DNA of 64,000 nt from Paenibacillus_E sp042676385 (lineage in GTDB: Bacteria > Bacillota > Bacilli > Paenibacillales > NBRC-103111), in assembly GCF_042676385.1 (NCBI RefSeq), contig NZ_JBHTHA010000002.1, positions 1,178,001-1,242,000 of the forward strand, given 5' to 3'. The notes below the pieces were generated by a model. It was not told where the DNA came from. It saw only the letters and a program-made list of their open reading frames with translations, and did no database searches. Made by a program: the position numbers and the translations under genes. Below, piece after piece: positions 44,001 through 53,295 of this stretch (the stretch's first letter is position 1; each line of letters starts with the position of its first letter).

Positions 44001-44283
44001 AAATAAGTCCGTTAGGATTGAATGACGGATCTTCATCCAAGTCCAAAACATTTTCATAAGTATCATCTATAAATTCATACGTTGAGATTTCAAGAAAATT
44101 GTTTAAGGAAATCATCCATCTTGATGGTATTCTTTCAAAGGAAATTCACGCCTTTCGTATCCACTTAATCATTAAGCATTATACCTTCTTGTGATGACTC
44201 CTTTCCATGCAAACCTGCACGTCCCTCGGAGTGAAGGACTACCACGCGGCAACCCTTTCACTAATCAAAGAACTACCTAGAAA
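44001..44283. other. Unassigned stretch
   Basis: No convincing gene. A minus-strand frame from 44115 (MISLNNFLEISTYEFIDDTY) looks protein-like for about 42 codons but lacks a ribosome site and runs on antisense to the intron scrap. Bases 44205-44265 are GC-richer, with a small hairpin (GTCCCTCGGAGTGAAGGAC) of unknown meaning. Confidence 0.35.
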
Positions 44284-44318
44284 TAAAAAAGTGAATGTTC
44301 ACAAAAGTAAACATTCAC
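44284..44318 (-). terminator. Terminator of the xylan-locus deacetylase gene
   Basis: On the minus strand GTGAATGTT and AACATTCAC pair perfectly around a 10-base loop, followed by TTTTTTATTT, about 85 bases beyond the stop at 44402. Confidence 0.88.
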
Positions 44319-44401
44319 TAACGAACTCTATTTTCCACTAACGATCTTTATTTTCCTTGATCATCAAATATCATTCTATAACTTAGGTAATCGGGTTCAC
44401 A

Positions 44402-45028
44402 TTACTGCTCCGTCTTACTTATTTCCAGAAGCCGGCTAACGGTCACGAGCTCATAGCCTTGCTCCAACAGCTCAGGCACAAGCGTACGAACCGCTTCCAT
44501 GGTTTGGGACCGATCCCCGATGCCGTCGTGAAAGATCAAGATGCATCCGGGCCTAATCTGCTCCCGGGTCTTGTTCAGAATATGCCCCACCCCGGGCAGG
44601 CCCCAGTCCTCGGCCTCTCCGTTCACTGCGCCGATGGCCGTATAGCCGAATTCCTTGACGGTCCGGAACACCTCTTCGTTCATGTCAAAAAATGGGGGAC
44701 GGAATGTCGCGGGACTCCCGCCCGTAATCTCCGCGATGATCCGGTCAGCTGCCTCCAACTCGGACCGCCTCTGCTGCGGCTCCAGTTGGGTCAGAAAAGG
44801 GTGCGTGTATGTATGGTTCCCCAGCTCGTGCCCGTCTTCCGCCAAGGAAAGGGCAATGTCGCGGAATTGGGCCACATTCCGGCCGATGACGTAGAACGTC
44901 GCTTTGCCTCCGAATTCTTGAAAAATCTGCTGAATCTGCGGCGTATACTCCGGATTCGGACCATCGTCGAACGTAATGGCCAGTGCTTTATGCCAGGTCT
45001 CCACCGCATGGATGACCGAATAGTGCAT
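44402..45028 (-). CDS. Polysaccharide deacetylase (NodB / CE4)
   Basis: 208 aa, a complete NodB domain: motif 1 AITFDDGPNP, motif 2 HELGNHTYTHPFL (metal His pair), motif 3 RPPFFDMN, motif 5 ILIFHDG. No signal peptide, so cytoplasmic unless exported otherwise. GTGGGGGAG precedes the ATG. Last gene behind the intracellular GH10 xylanase, so it probably removes acetyl groups from imported acetyl-xylo-oligosaccharides. Chitooligosaccharide or peptidoglycan substrates are also handled by this family, but the context favours xylan. Confidence 0.92.
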   Translation of the reverse strand: MHYSVIHAVETWHKALAITFDDGPNPEYTPQIQQIFQEFGGKATFYVIGRNVAQFRDIALSLAEDGHELGNHTYTHPFLTQLEPQQRRSELEAADRIIAEITGGSPATFRPPFFDMNEEVFRTVKEFGYTAIGAVNGEAEDWGLPGVGHILNKTREQIRPGCILIFHDGIGDRSQTMEAVRTLVPELLEQGYELVTVSRLLEISKTEQ

Positions 45029-45087
45029 TGTAACTCCCCCACTCCTTCATTCTCTGCTCGAAGCTTACCCAAACCGAGACTCCGGCA

Positions 45088-45150
45088 TCAGTGGCTCCCT
45101 GTCTCCTCCAGCCACAGGATGCTGTAACGCCGTGGGGATAATACTTCGCG
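45088..45150 (-). pseudogene. Possible C-terminal scrap of an unidentified enzyme
   Basis: Between GH10 and the deacetylase the minus strand reads REVLSPRRYSILWLEETGSH and a stop, which resembles the final strand of a C-terminal beta-sandwich in a glycosidase. No start or further homology is visible. Low confidence. Confidence 0.25.
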
Positions 45151-45151
45151 G

Positions 45152-46153
45152 TTAATGACCCCGCCCGATAACGCCCCAAAACGCTGGCTTCGGCATCAGC
45201 TTCTCATCAAACAGAAAAGGCCAGTTCTTCCGGCCTCGAACCGGAAAGTCGTCCAACCAGGTATAATTATCCGCCGTTCCCCAAAACGTTACCGCTGTAA
45301 TTGCATCCTTATACTCCTTAAACAGTCCGAAGATCTCCTCATACCGCTGATGCTGCAGCTCCGCCATCTCTTCGGTAGGAGCCTTCAAGTCGATCCTCCT
45401 GTCATCGTGGCGGAACACGGACAGATCCAACTCGGTGACGTGCAGCTGCACGTCCAGAGAAGCGTAAAGCTCGATCGCCTTTCGGATTTCATCCAGAGAG
45501 GGACCATGGATGTTCCAATGCCCCTGCATGCCGATTCCGTGGATCGGCACCCCTTCCTCCTTCAAAGAACGGACGAGGTTGTAAATTTTGTCCCGTTTGA
45601 CCGGTTCCGTTTCGTTGTAATCGTTATAGAACAGAAGCGCTTCCGGATCGACTTCATGCGCCGCCTCGAAGGCGTGGCGGATGTAATCCTCTCCCAGAAT
45701 CTCCAGCCATTTCGTCCTTCGCATCACAAGGTCAGTCTTGTCTTCGATCGCCTCGTTGACCACGTCCCACGCATACACCTGCCCCTTGTAACGCCCGGCG
45801 ACCGTGTAGATATGCTGCTTCATCCGCGAGAGAAGCAGCTCTCTTCCGGGAGGACCTCCGGAAGGGCTTTCAAAAACCCAGTCGGAGGTTTGATTATGCC
45901 AGACCAGCGTATGTCCCCGGACAGCTATCCCGTTCCGCACGGCAAAATCCATGATTTCGTCGGCAGCCTCAAACGCATATCGGTCTTCCTCGGGATGGAT
46001 TTCCCCGAACTTCATCTGGTTCTCTGCCGTTATGCTGTTATAATGCCGGGCGATAAAGTCCCCTTCGGACCGTAAGGTTTTCGTACTAACGGCGGCGCCG
46101 ATTCTGAATATTCCTTTGAAAGCCTCGTGCAAGGCCGGTATTCCCTTGTTCAT
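45152..46153 (-). CDS. Intracellular GH10 endo-xylanase
   Basis: 333 aa, a bare GH10 barrel without signal peptide, so it works in the cytoplasm on imported xylo-oligosaccharides. Conserved GH10 segments: RGHTLVWHNQTSDWVF, acid/base Glu in YAWDVVNEAIED, GIGMQGHWNIHGPS, nucleophile Glu in VQLHVTELDLSVF and the late ITAVTFWGTADNYTWLDDFP. AAAGGAGG lies 11 bases before the ATG. Its promoter (46207-46261) shares a regulator site with the transporter C and GH43 genes, so it belongs to the same xylan regulon. The neighbouring deacetylase would clear acetyl groups for it. Confidence 0.96.
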   Translation of the reverse strand: MNKGIPALHEAFKGIFRIGAAVSTKTLRSEGDFIARHYNSITAENQMKFGEIHPEEDRYAFEAADEIMDFAVRNGIAVRGHTLVWHNQTSDWVFESPSGGPPGRELLLSRMKQHIYTVAGRYKGQVYAWDVVNEAIEDKTDLVMRRTKWLEILGEDYIRHAFEAAHEVDPEALLFYNDYNETEPVKRDKIYNLVRSLKEEGVPIHGIGMQGHWNIHGPSLDEIRKAIELYASLDVQLHVTELDLSVFRHDDRRIDLKAPTEEMAELQHQRYEEIFGLFKEYKDAITAVTFWGTADNYTWLDDFPVRGRKNWPFLFDEKLMPKPAFWGVIGRGH

Positions 46154-46206
46154 AGTTTGGCAAGCCTCCTTTGGATGTCCCGTTCTTACAGGCCGTCTCC
46201 CTCTTT

Positions 46207-46261
46207 ATGATAAGGTTTTGGAATGCGTTTACCAGTAATAAATTAAAGGTCTCCACCCCCC
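46207..46261 (-). promoter_or_regulatory. Promoter and regulator site of the intracellular GH10 gene
   Basis: GGGGGTGGAGACCTTTA, 31 bases, TATCAT on the minus strand, with ACGCATTCC midway. The same layout is found at 55035-55088 (31 bases) and 57255-57310 (32 bases). Probably the binding site of a YesN-type regulator of this locus. Confidence 0.6.
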
Positions 46262-46266
46262 ATTCT

Positions 46267-47781
46267 TTAGGATTTACCCGTTTGCCTGTACACGATCGGC
46301 TTCTCGGAAACCCGCTTCTCGAACTCTCTCAGAAAATGATGATAATGCACGTATCCGACCTCCTCCGCAATGGAACGGATCGTAGCGTCGGATTCCGTTA
46401 GCATCTTCTTGGCCTCTTCAATACGCAGGTCATGTATATATTCAGTGATGCCCACGCCGTTTCTCTTCATAAATGCTTGACCCAGGTACACAGGATTCAT
46501 ATAAAACCGTTCCCCAATCTCCTTGATCGTAAGCGGCTTCTTGTAATTCTCCTGAATGTAACGTTCAATCCCATGAAGGGGGTGTCCAGAGTTGAATTCC
46601 TTCTGCTTTCTCAACCGGTTCATATATTCGTCCAGATAACCCCGCATGGAGTGTTCCAAGCCCGTCAGCGATTTCGGCCCATTTTGGAGCAGATCGCGGA
46701 ACCTCAGCCACATGTCAGCTGTCGACGCCCCCAGCTCCCGCAGCACCTCCGTGCTCTTCAAAACCACATCCATGCTGAGCATCCGCACCACTTCCGGCGC
46801 AGTCTTATGCCGTTGGAATGAGGCGAACAAACGCTTCATGATGACTGCCGCCTCCTGCTCTTGAAGCCGCTCAGCTGCGGCAAGCAACTCCTCCGCTTTC
46901 GTCATGGCCTGAAGATCGTAGCTGACGCTGAAACGAGCGGTCGATTCATAATCGACGGGACCTTCATCATCATTAAAAAAGTGGTAGACGGACACCTCCG
47001 CCGCCCCCGAATAGGATGCCGTCAAATCCAGAAGTGAAGGCACGGATGGACCGACCGAAACGCAGACCTCCATTCCTTTCTGCCGCAGCCCGTTATAGAC
47101 CCTTCGGGCTAAAGCCAAGACATCCAGGGCGCAGTCTGCCACCAATCCTGCCTGGTGGGGCATAAGGTCGATAAACATCACTTGGGGCGGACTGGAGTAA
47201 GCCGCACAGCACTCCAGATTCTCTCCCTTACACCCCTCGATCATAATGTATCTCCATGCTTGGGCTTGTCGATCCAGCTCTCCGATTTGTCCGGATACGC
47301 TCTCATCCGGCTCCTGCATCTCTCCACGGAGAATGGGGGCAAGCACCGCAGCCAGGAGTCTGTAAGACTCCTGCTCCTGCCTGTTATGCTCCTGTGCGCG
47401 ATCCGCAAGCTCCTGCATGATATCTTTCAAAATAATTTCCCATTCTTCATCCATGACCGGCTTTAACAAATAATGGCGCACTCCATACCGCAAGGCGGAC
47501 CTGGCATATTCGAAGTCGCCGTACCCGCTCATGATAATGAAGATCGGGTTGTAGCTTTCCGACAGCCGCTGAATCCGGCCGATCAGCTCCAAACCGTCGA
47601 TCACCGGCATCCGAATATCCGTAATGATCAGATCGGGCTTACAGTCCACGGCAACCGCCAAAGCTTCTTCCCCGTTGGCGCACATGCCGCATACCTCGAA
47701 CCCAAGCTCATCCCATTCGGCCATAAGCCGGATGCCCTCCAATGCGATCGGCTCGTCATCGGCAAACAGCACTTTATACAT
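46267..47781 (-). CDS. YesN-type response regulator 1 of the xylan locus
   Basis: 504 aa. Receiver: VLFADDEPIA, phospho-acceptor Asp in LIITDIRMPVIDG, Lys in RHYLLKPV. The middle region is followed by the AraC domain (about 400-500: LTIKEIGERFYMNPVYLGQA, YVHYHHFLREFEKRV). The start follows AAGGAGGAG and overlaps the kinase stop by 8 bases. With the kinase and a second regulator upstream it forms an unusual regulator - kinase - regulator set. Its likely target is the AGACCTTTA motif in front of GH10, transporter C and GH43. Similar kinase/regulator pairs control xylo-oligosaccharide transporters in Geobacillus. Confidence 0.95.
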   Translation of the reverse strand: MYKVLFADDEPIALEGIRLMAEWDELGFEVCGMCANGEEALAVAVDCKPDLIITDIRMPVIDGLELIGRIQRLSESYNPIFIIMSGYGDFEYARSALRYGVRHYLLKPVMDEEWEIILKDIMQELADRAQEHNRQEQESYRLLAAVLAPILRGEMQEPDESVSGQIGELDRQAQAWRYIMIEGCKGENLECCAAYSSPPQVMFIDLMPHQAGLVADCALDVLALARRVYNGLRQKGMEVCVSVGPSVPSLLDLTASYSGAAEVSVYHFFNDDEGPVDYESTARFSVSYDLQAMTKAEELLAAAERLQEQEAAVIMKRLFASFQRHKTAPEVVRMLSMDVVLKSTEVLRELGASTADMWLRFRDLLQNGPKSLTGLEHSMRGYLDEYMNRLRKQKEFNSGHPLHGIERYIQENYKKPLTIKEIGERFYMNPVYLGQAFMKRNGVGITEYIHDLRIEEAKKMLTESDATIRSIAEEVGYVHYHHFLREFEKRVSEKPIVYRQTGKS

Positions 47782-49600
47782 TCGCTTCCAGCTCCTCCTT
47801 AGGCAGAATCAGATTCAGAGGAATACGGATCGTAACAGTTGTCCGTTCATTTTCCTTACTGTCTATTGTAAATAAGGATCTATCGTTGTAATAAAGATTC
47901 AGCCGTTTGTATACGTTCCGCAGACCTATACTTCTCCCTGCTGTCTCTTCTGCATACAAGTTATGCAAGATTCCATTCAACTTGGCAGTGTCCATACCGA
48001 TTCCGTTATCCTTGACCGTCATGACCAGATGTCGGTCATCCAACATCGCCGAGATGCGGATTCTCCGGTCCCCTTTCACCGCTTGAAGCCCGTGCTTGCA
48101 GGAATTCTCCACCAAAGATTGGATGCTCATCTTGGGAATCCGGCAGGAGAGGACCTTTGGATCGATATCCATTTCATATTCAAAACGGTCTTGAAACCGA
48201 AATTTTTCAATCTGCAGGTACATCTCGATAAAGGTTATTTCCTCTTCGATCGTCACCAGATCATCCTTCCAGCTGAGCAGCCTTCTTAAAATTTGGGACA
48301 GGCTGCGGATAATCTCCGTCACATGCTCATACCGGTACTTCTTGCATACGACCAGAATGGCGTTGAGCGTATTGAACAGGAAGTGCGGATCCACTTGGCT
48401 TTGCAGCAAATTCAGCTCCGCCCGCACCCGTTCCAGCTCCAGATCCTTCTTCTGGATTTCCAGCTTATAGACGTCGTTGATCAGATTCCGAATTTTTTCC
48501 GTCATCAAGTTGAAGCTTCGCAGAAGACCTCCGATCTCGTCCCTGCCTTCGTACATGTCGATAGGCTCGAAGCGCTCGTTTTTGACCATCTGCATATGTT
48601 TGGAGAGCCGTCTAACCCGCAGGTTGTAGGAATGCAGAATAATAAAAACGAGCACCGTCGGAATCACCGTACTGATCAAGGCTAACGCGATGCCGAACTT
48701 CAATACGGCTTTCTGTTCCTGGAGTACCCGGGCTCTTTCCGGAATCCCGATTAATTTCCAGCCGTTCAAGTAGCTGGCTGCTCCTAATGAACTGATGAAG
48801 TTGCCCGCCGCTCTGCCGCCCAACAAGTCAAGATGGTCCGCCGTGATGGGAGTCAGAAGGTTGTCCTCGGCTATATAGGAACGGTTCGAATCGAGTACGA
48901 TCCGGTTATCTGCATCCAACAGCTTGAACTGCAAGTAGCTCCGCTCCTTGTTGAATAGTTCCTGCAACTTGTCGAGCCGCAGATCCATCCTCAAATACTT
49001 GGTGTAATTCATTAGATCCGGAAAATTATCCAGCTTGCGGATGATGCTGACATACACCATCTTCTGCTGCGGATTCATCGGATTGATATCCAGATACGAG
49101 GTAACGATCACCTTATCCTTCGTAGCGGCCAGCTTCCGGTACCACTCACTTTGTTTATCGCTGTCCTTCAGGACAAAATAGCTCCCTCCGCTTTCAATCG
49201 TCGGGTTCGAGGTGTACACGCCCAGCCAGGAGATGTACGGGTACTGGTTCGTATATTGGAGGAGCTTACCGCGTAGGTAGCTATCATATACCTCGTAGTA
49301 GGCCGGTAAGTCGGCATAGGGGGTTTCCAACGGTTCGTTGAAGGCCCGGTCGGCAGCTACGGTGTTGCCTATCGAGACGCATTCGTTTACCATTTGCGTC
49401 AGCTCGTAGCCGGCACGGTCCAAAGATATTTGCAGGTTCTCTCGCTCACGGGCCTCCGTGTTCCGGCTGTTCTGCATGTAGAACAGCGCATTGATACAAA
49501 TGATGGGAAGCAGGACGCACAAGAGATAGATGAACAGAAACTTGTATCTTAACGGAATGTCGTTGACGATATGGCTGAAAGGCTTCCATTTCCGGTTCAT
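47774..49600 (-). CDS. YesM-type sensor histidine kinase of the xylan locus
   Basis: 608 aa. Helix 1 (about 20-40), extracellular dCache-like sensor, helix 2 (about 300-325), HAMP (EPIDMYEGRDEIGGLLRSFN), phospho-acceptor His in SQVDPHFLFNTLNAILVV, ATPase motifs VENSCKHGLQ, DNGIGMDT and SIGLRNVYKRLN. It would sense xylo-oligosaccharides, alone or with the lipoprotein of transporter C, and pass the signal to one or both flanking regulators. It starts 24 bases after regulator 2 and overlaps regulator 1 by 8 bases. Confidence 0.95.
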   Translation of the reverse strand: MNRKWKPFSHIVNDIPLRYKFLFIYLLCVLLPIICINALFYMQNSRNTEARERENLQISLDRAGYELTQMVNECVSIGNTVAADRAFNEPLETPYADLPAYYEVYDSYLRGKLLQYTNQYPYISWLGVYTSNPTIESGGSYFVLKDSDKQSEWYRKLAATKDKVIVTSYLDINPMNPQQKMVYVSIIRKLDNFPDLMNYTKYLRMDLRLDKLQELFNKERSYLQFKLLDADNRIVLDSNRSYIAEDNLLTPITADHLDLLGGRAAGNFISSLGAASYLNGWKLIGIPERARVLQEQKAVLKFGIALALISTVIPTVLVFIILHSYNLRVRRLSKHMQMVKNERFEPIDMYEGRDEIGGLLRSFNLMTEKIRNLINDVYKLEIQKKDLELERVRAELNLLQSQVDPHFLFNTLNAILVVCKKYRYEHVTEIIRSLSQILRRLLSWKDDLVTIEEEITFIEMYLQIEKFRFQDRFEYEMDIDPKVLSCRIPKMSIQSLVENSCKHGLQAVKGDRRIRISAMLDDRHLVMTVKDNGIGMDTAKLNGILHNLYAEETAGRSIGLRNVYKRLNLYYNDRSLFTIDSKENERTTVTIRIPLNLILPKEELEANV

Positions 49601-49624
49601 AGTCGGTCTCCTGTCGTGTATGTC

Positions 49625-51160
49625 TTAGCCTTTCTTGTATGAGGAAGGGATCATGCCGGTCAGGGCTTTGAATTTCGCAACAAACTGGTCAGAATCCGAA
49701 TACCCCACCCTCGAGGCGATTTCGGCTATTTTGAATTCAGCCCGGCGAAGCAGTTTTTTGGCCTGTTCGATGCGAACCGTGTGTAGATACTCGTTAAAAG
49801 CCATTCCGAAATGCTTTTTGAACCGTTGGCCCAAGTAAGCCGGGTTCACATGAAGTCGCTCGGCCACATGTTGGAGCTGCAGCTTCTCATGATAATGCTG
49901 TTTGATAATTCCCGCAGCTGCGGATACAATCCCGTCGACGTTTGCGCCCTTCTTTCTTGCCGCCCATTCGGCCGCATCTAGAAAATCCTTCATCGCCCGG
50001 CTTTCCAGCCCTCCCGGATCTTGCTGCGGGGCCGCGAACCATCTCCGGGTCCAACTCTCCGAATCGGCTCCCTGTTGGATCATCGCTTGAAGAATATCCA
50101 GTTTCATCGTCAACAGGCTTGCCTCCACCCAAGCTCCCGATGCTTGGCGCGCCGTCAAAGTCGTAAAGAGCTCACGAGCGTGGGTCCGCACGGCATCCGG
50201 GTTGCCGCAAACGATGGCCTGAAGCAATGATTCCTTGATTTCCTCCGGGATCCGGATAGACTCCTCCTGCTTGCAATCCTGATAATAATAAACACCTGTC
50301 AGATCGGAGGAAAATTTGCACAGCTCCGCTACAAGCGTCTCCCTGTACGCCTTATTCAGGGATGCAGCCCCCCGGACCTCACTGCTGACGGAAAAGGAGT
50401 ACGGCTCCCCGCATGCATTGCGGATGTGCCGGATGAACCTGTTCATCAGCGGGGGCAGTAGGGCCGGTCCCTTCCGGTCCGAAGCCAAAACAAAACCGAA
50501 CCGGTCTTTGCCCAGACTAAATGGATGCACGGCAACCTCTTCCACGGCCGCCAATTCAGCCGCTTCGCACAGACGCAGGAACAGGTTGTGCCGCTTCTCT
50601 TCTCCGGCTTCCGCTTCTTTGCCGATCAGCCTGATGCACCGGATTCTCGATCCCTCATGAAGCTGAAGAAGGCTCTTCGCCTGTTCCATTCGCTCCTGCT
50701 TGCCGTCCCCTAAGAGAAGTTGCAAAATCGTTTCCGACCGAATGCGTTCCATGGCGGATCGGCGCAATTGATGCCGGGCATCCTCCGTCCGGATGCTCTC
50801 GGCCGCTGCAAGCAAAGCGTTTTCCAGCTCCACCTCGTTCAAGGGCTTCGTTAAATAATTGGAAACGCCGAATTTCATGGCCTTCTTGGCGTACTCGAAA
50901 TCCGCATAGCCGCTTAATACGATGAATTTTGTACGAGGGAAGCTTATGTAAGCCCTTTCTATCAGTTCCAGACCGTCAATGACTGGCATTCGGATATCGG
51001 TAATCACCAGGTGGGGACGGCATTCTTCCATGAGCTGCAGGGCATCCTCCCCATCCATGGCTTCTCCGCACACTTCAAACCCCAGTTTGTCCCAGTCTAT
51101 CAGAAAACGCAGCCCCTCCAACATGATCGGCTCATCATCGGCAATTAGCACCTTTAGCAT
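49625..51160 (-). CDS. YesN-type response regulator 2 of the xylan locus
   Basis: 511 aa. Receiver: VLIADDEPIML, Asp in LVITDIRMPVIDG, Lys in SNYLTKPLN. The AraC domain (about 405-510: LQHVAERLHVNPAYLGQRFK, YSDSDQFVAKFKALTGMIPS) is intact. First gene of the regulator-kinase-regulator operon. Its receiver resembles regulator 1 strongly in motif wording but the middle regions differ, so the two may divide targets or integrate a second kinase. Whether both take phosphate from the one kinase here is open. Confidence 0.95.
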   Translation of the reverse strand: MLKVLIADDEPIMLEGLRFLIDWDKLGFEVCGEAMDGEDALQLMEECRPHLVITDIRMPVIDGLELIERAYISFPRTKFIVLSGYADFEYAKKAMKFGVSNYLTKPLNEVELENALLAAAESIRTEDARHQLRRSAMERIRSETILQLLLGDGKQERMEQAKSLLQLHEGSRIRCIRLIGKEAEAGEEKRHNLFLRLCEAAELAAVEEVAVHPFSLGKDRFGFVLASDRKGPALLPPLMNRFIRHIRNACGEPYSFSVSSEVRGAASLNKAYRETLVAELCKFSSDLTGVYYYQDCKQEESIRIPEEIKESLLQAIVCGNPDAVRTHARELFTTLTARQASGAWVEASLLTMKLDILQAMIQQGADSESWTRRWFAAPQQDPGGLESRAMKDFLDAAEWAARKKGANVDGIVSAAAGIIKQHYHEKLQLQHVAERLHVNPAYLGQRFKKHFGMAFNEYLHTVRIEQAKKLLRRAEFKIAEIASRVGYSDSDQFVAKFKALTGMIPSSYKKG

Positions 51161-51228
51161 CCGTTTTTCACCCGATTTCCTTCACTAGTATTAGTTATTA
51201 TAAGATGAGGCCCGCACTCCCGGCAATG

Positions 51229-51267
51229 GAAAAACCGCCTCAGCCAGATGCTGAAACGGTCATTTCC
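51229..51267 (-). terminator. Terminator of transporter operon C
   Basis: On the minus strand ACCGTTTCAGC and GCTGAGGCGGT pair (mismatch inside) around CATCTG-type loop bases, then TTTTTCC; 18 bases beyond the LplC stop. It separates the transporter from the regulator genes. Confidence 0.75.
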
Positions 51268-51284
51268 AGGTAACGTGCGTTCCT

Positions 51285-52196
51285 TTATTCTTTTACACTG
51301 CCTAAGTTCAAACCTACCACAAAGTATCGCTGCAGGAACGGATATACGAACAGGATCGGTACAGCGGTTACAATCGTAATGGCTGCCCGGATCGAAGCTG
51401 GGGTAACCATGGCCCTGGCTTGATCCTTTGCGGCGCCGTTAATAAGGGCCGGGTCAGCGTTCGAATTCATGGTGGTACCCAGGAGCTTCATCATTTCGTA
51501 TTGCAAAGTGCTCAGGTTGATGTCGGAGGAGGCGTACAAGAACGTATCGAACCAAGCGTTCCAGGAGCCCACAGCAATGAACAAGGCGATGGTTGCCAAA
51601 ACAGGCGTGCAGAGCGGAAAAATGATCTGTATGAAAATCCTGAAATCGCCGGCCCCGTCGATCTTAGCAGATTCAATCAGGCTGCCGGGCAGGGACTTTA
51701 TATACGTCCTGATGACGATCAGGTTGAAGGCATTGACCATCCCCGGAAGAATGTAAACCCAGAAATTGTTCAGCAGGCCCAGCTGTTTGATCAGGAAGTA
51801 GTTCGGGAGCAAGCCTGCATTGAAATACATGGTCAGTACGAAGATCAGACCGATAATTTTACGGAACAGGTACTGGGGTTGGGCCAAGGTGTAAGCCAGC
51901 ATGGTGGTCAAAAAAACGCCAAGCACCGTGATGGTTACCGTTCTTGCCACCGATATCCATGCGGCATGATAGATCGTTCCCGAGATGAATACGGCCCGGT
52001 AATTTTGAAGGCTCCAGATCCTCGGCCATACATACAGGCCGCCTCGCAGCGTATCGTTGCCTTCGTTGAAGGATTCCGTCAGCGTGTGAAGGAAAGGATA
52101 CAGCGTGACGATGACCAGAAAGAGCATGAAGAGCCCATTCAGCGTGTTGAACACGATCGGTTCCAGGCGGTCTCTCCGGATGCCATTGATTCCCAT
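51285..52196 (-). CDS. ABC sugar permease, LplC type (transporter C)
   Basis: 303 aa, six helices; RGGLYVWPRIWSLQNY in the first loop, docking loop IESAKIDGAGDFRIFIQIIF, end YFVVGLNLGSVKE. GGGGGG precedes the ATG. Last gene of operon C, 15 bases after LplB, with a terminator behind it. Its partner genes and shared promoter motif place it in xylo-oligosaccharide uptake. Confidence 0.94.
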   Translation of the reverse strand: MGINGIRRDRLEPIVFNTLNGLFMLFLVIVTLYPFLHTLTESFNEGNDTLRGGLYVWPRIWSLQNYRAVFISGTIYHAAWISVARTVTITVLGVFLTTMLAYTLAQPQYLFRKIIGLIFVLTMYFNAGLLPNYFLIKQLGLLNNFWVYILPGMVNAFNLIVIRTYIKSLPGSLIESAKIDGAGDFRIFIQIIFPLCTPVLATIALFIAVGSWNAWFDTFLYASSDINLSTLQYEMMKLLGTTMNSNADPALINGAAKDQARAMVTPASIRAAITIVTAVPILFVYPFLQRYFVVGLNLGSVKE

Positions 52197-52211
52197 CTTC
52201 AGCCCCCCTTT

Positions 52212-53198
52212 TTATAGTAACCGCTCTTCGCCGAGGCGTTTTGCGGTATTGTTTGCAATCAGGACAAGGACAACACTGACGATTGTTTTGAAGATACCAG
52301 CCGCCGTCCCCAGTGAATAGTTTCCGAGCGAAATCCCGTATTTCAGTGCGAAAATGTCGATCGTTTGGGACCAGTCTACCACCAGACCGTTCCCCAGCAG
52401 GTATTGCACTTCGAAGCCTGCATCGAGAATATGGCCGACACTCATAATCAAGAGGATAATGAAGGTGGCTTTAATACCAGGCAGGGTTACGTAACGCATC
52501 TTCTGGTACCGGTTAGCTCCGTCCATGGAGGCAGCTTCATATAGCGACGGATCGATGGATGTAATAGCAGCCAAATAAATAATGGTGTTCCAGCCGACTT
52601 CTTTCCATACGTTGGCAGCGCCAACGATGCCCCAGAAGTATTTTCCAATACTGAGCCACATAATAGGTTCCTTTATAAGATGAAGCTTCAACAAAAGGAT
52701 ATTGACGATGCCATCGTCTACCGATAGCGAGGTGGCTACAATGCCTGCCGCAATGACCCAAGACAGGAAGTGGGGCAGATAGGAAATGGTCTGAACAGTA
52801 CGTTTGAACAAACTCACTTTGATTTCATTAAGAAGGAGCGCCAGTACGATCGCCGTCACAAAACCAAGCACCAGGTTGATTAGGCTCATACCGATTGTGT
52901 TGCGAAGAACCTGAAGAAAGACGTCATCGCTAAACAGAAATTTGAACTGGGATAAGCCCACCCATTCCTGTTTGGAGAACGGCAAGCCAGGGCGGTAATT
53001 TTGAAACGCCATCAACCACCCCCAAATCGGGACATAATTGAATATAATCAGATAGATCAGGATCGGAACCGACATGAAGATCAGTTGCTTCTGGCTCTTT
53101 ATGTTTTTCCAGCTGAGCTCCAAGCCGATTTCAGGATCCACCTTGCTCTTTTTTTTGGCGACCGTTTTTACTTTTTGAGACAGTATGGTTTCGGCCAT
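52212..53198 (-). CDS. ABC sugar permease, LplB type (transporter C)
   Basis: 328 aa. A basic N-terminal tail (QKVKTVAKKKSKVDPEIG) precedes six helices; WGWLMAFQNYRPGLPFSKQE and the docking loop YEAASMDGANRYQKMRYVTL are typical. The ATG at 53198 follows TGGGAGGG; the longer frame to 53279 starts inside the intergenic gap without a ribosome site. Middle gene of operon C (lipoprotein - LplB - LplC), a different gene order from operons A and B, where the lipoprotein comes last. Confidence 0.94.
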   Translation of the reverse strand: MAETILSQKVKTVAKKKSKVDPEIGLELSWKNIKSQKQLIFMSVPILIYLIIFNYVPIWGWLMAFQNYRPGLPFSKQEWVGLSQFKFLFSDDVFLQVLRNTIGMSLINLVLGFVTAIVLALLLNEIKVSLFKRTVQTISYLPHFLSWVIAAGIVATSLSVDDGIVNILLLKLHLIKEPIMWLSIGKYFWGIVGAANVWKEVGWNTIIYLAAITSIDPSLYEAASMDGANRYQKMRYVTLPGIKATFIILLIMSVGHILDAGFEVQYLLGNGLVVDWSQTIDIFALKYGISLGNYSLGTAAGIFKTIVSVVLVLIANNTAKRLGEERLL

Positions 53199-53295
53199 TG
53201 TCTTTCCCTCCCAAACCGGAAAATTGTTGTCGATAATGAAAGTGTAAAGCGGAGAAGACCTGAGTCGCCTCCGCTTCACGATCAGTTAACTATGA

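Noticed and set aside
43861..44115. 84-codon minus-strand frame beginning MISLNNFLEIST
   Set aside because: No ribosome site, and half of it is antisense to the xylanase terminator and the intron scrap; kept only as an unexplained stretch.
44205..44265. GGCAACC-containing block reminiscent of a SAM riboswitch segment
   Set aside because: Only the short GGAC...GGCAACC wording fits; the P1 helix, kink-turn and downstream gene are missing.
45155..46075. Plus-strand frame of 306 codons opposite the intracellular GH10
   Set aside because: Antisense shadow; no start signal or family resemblance.
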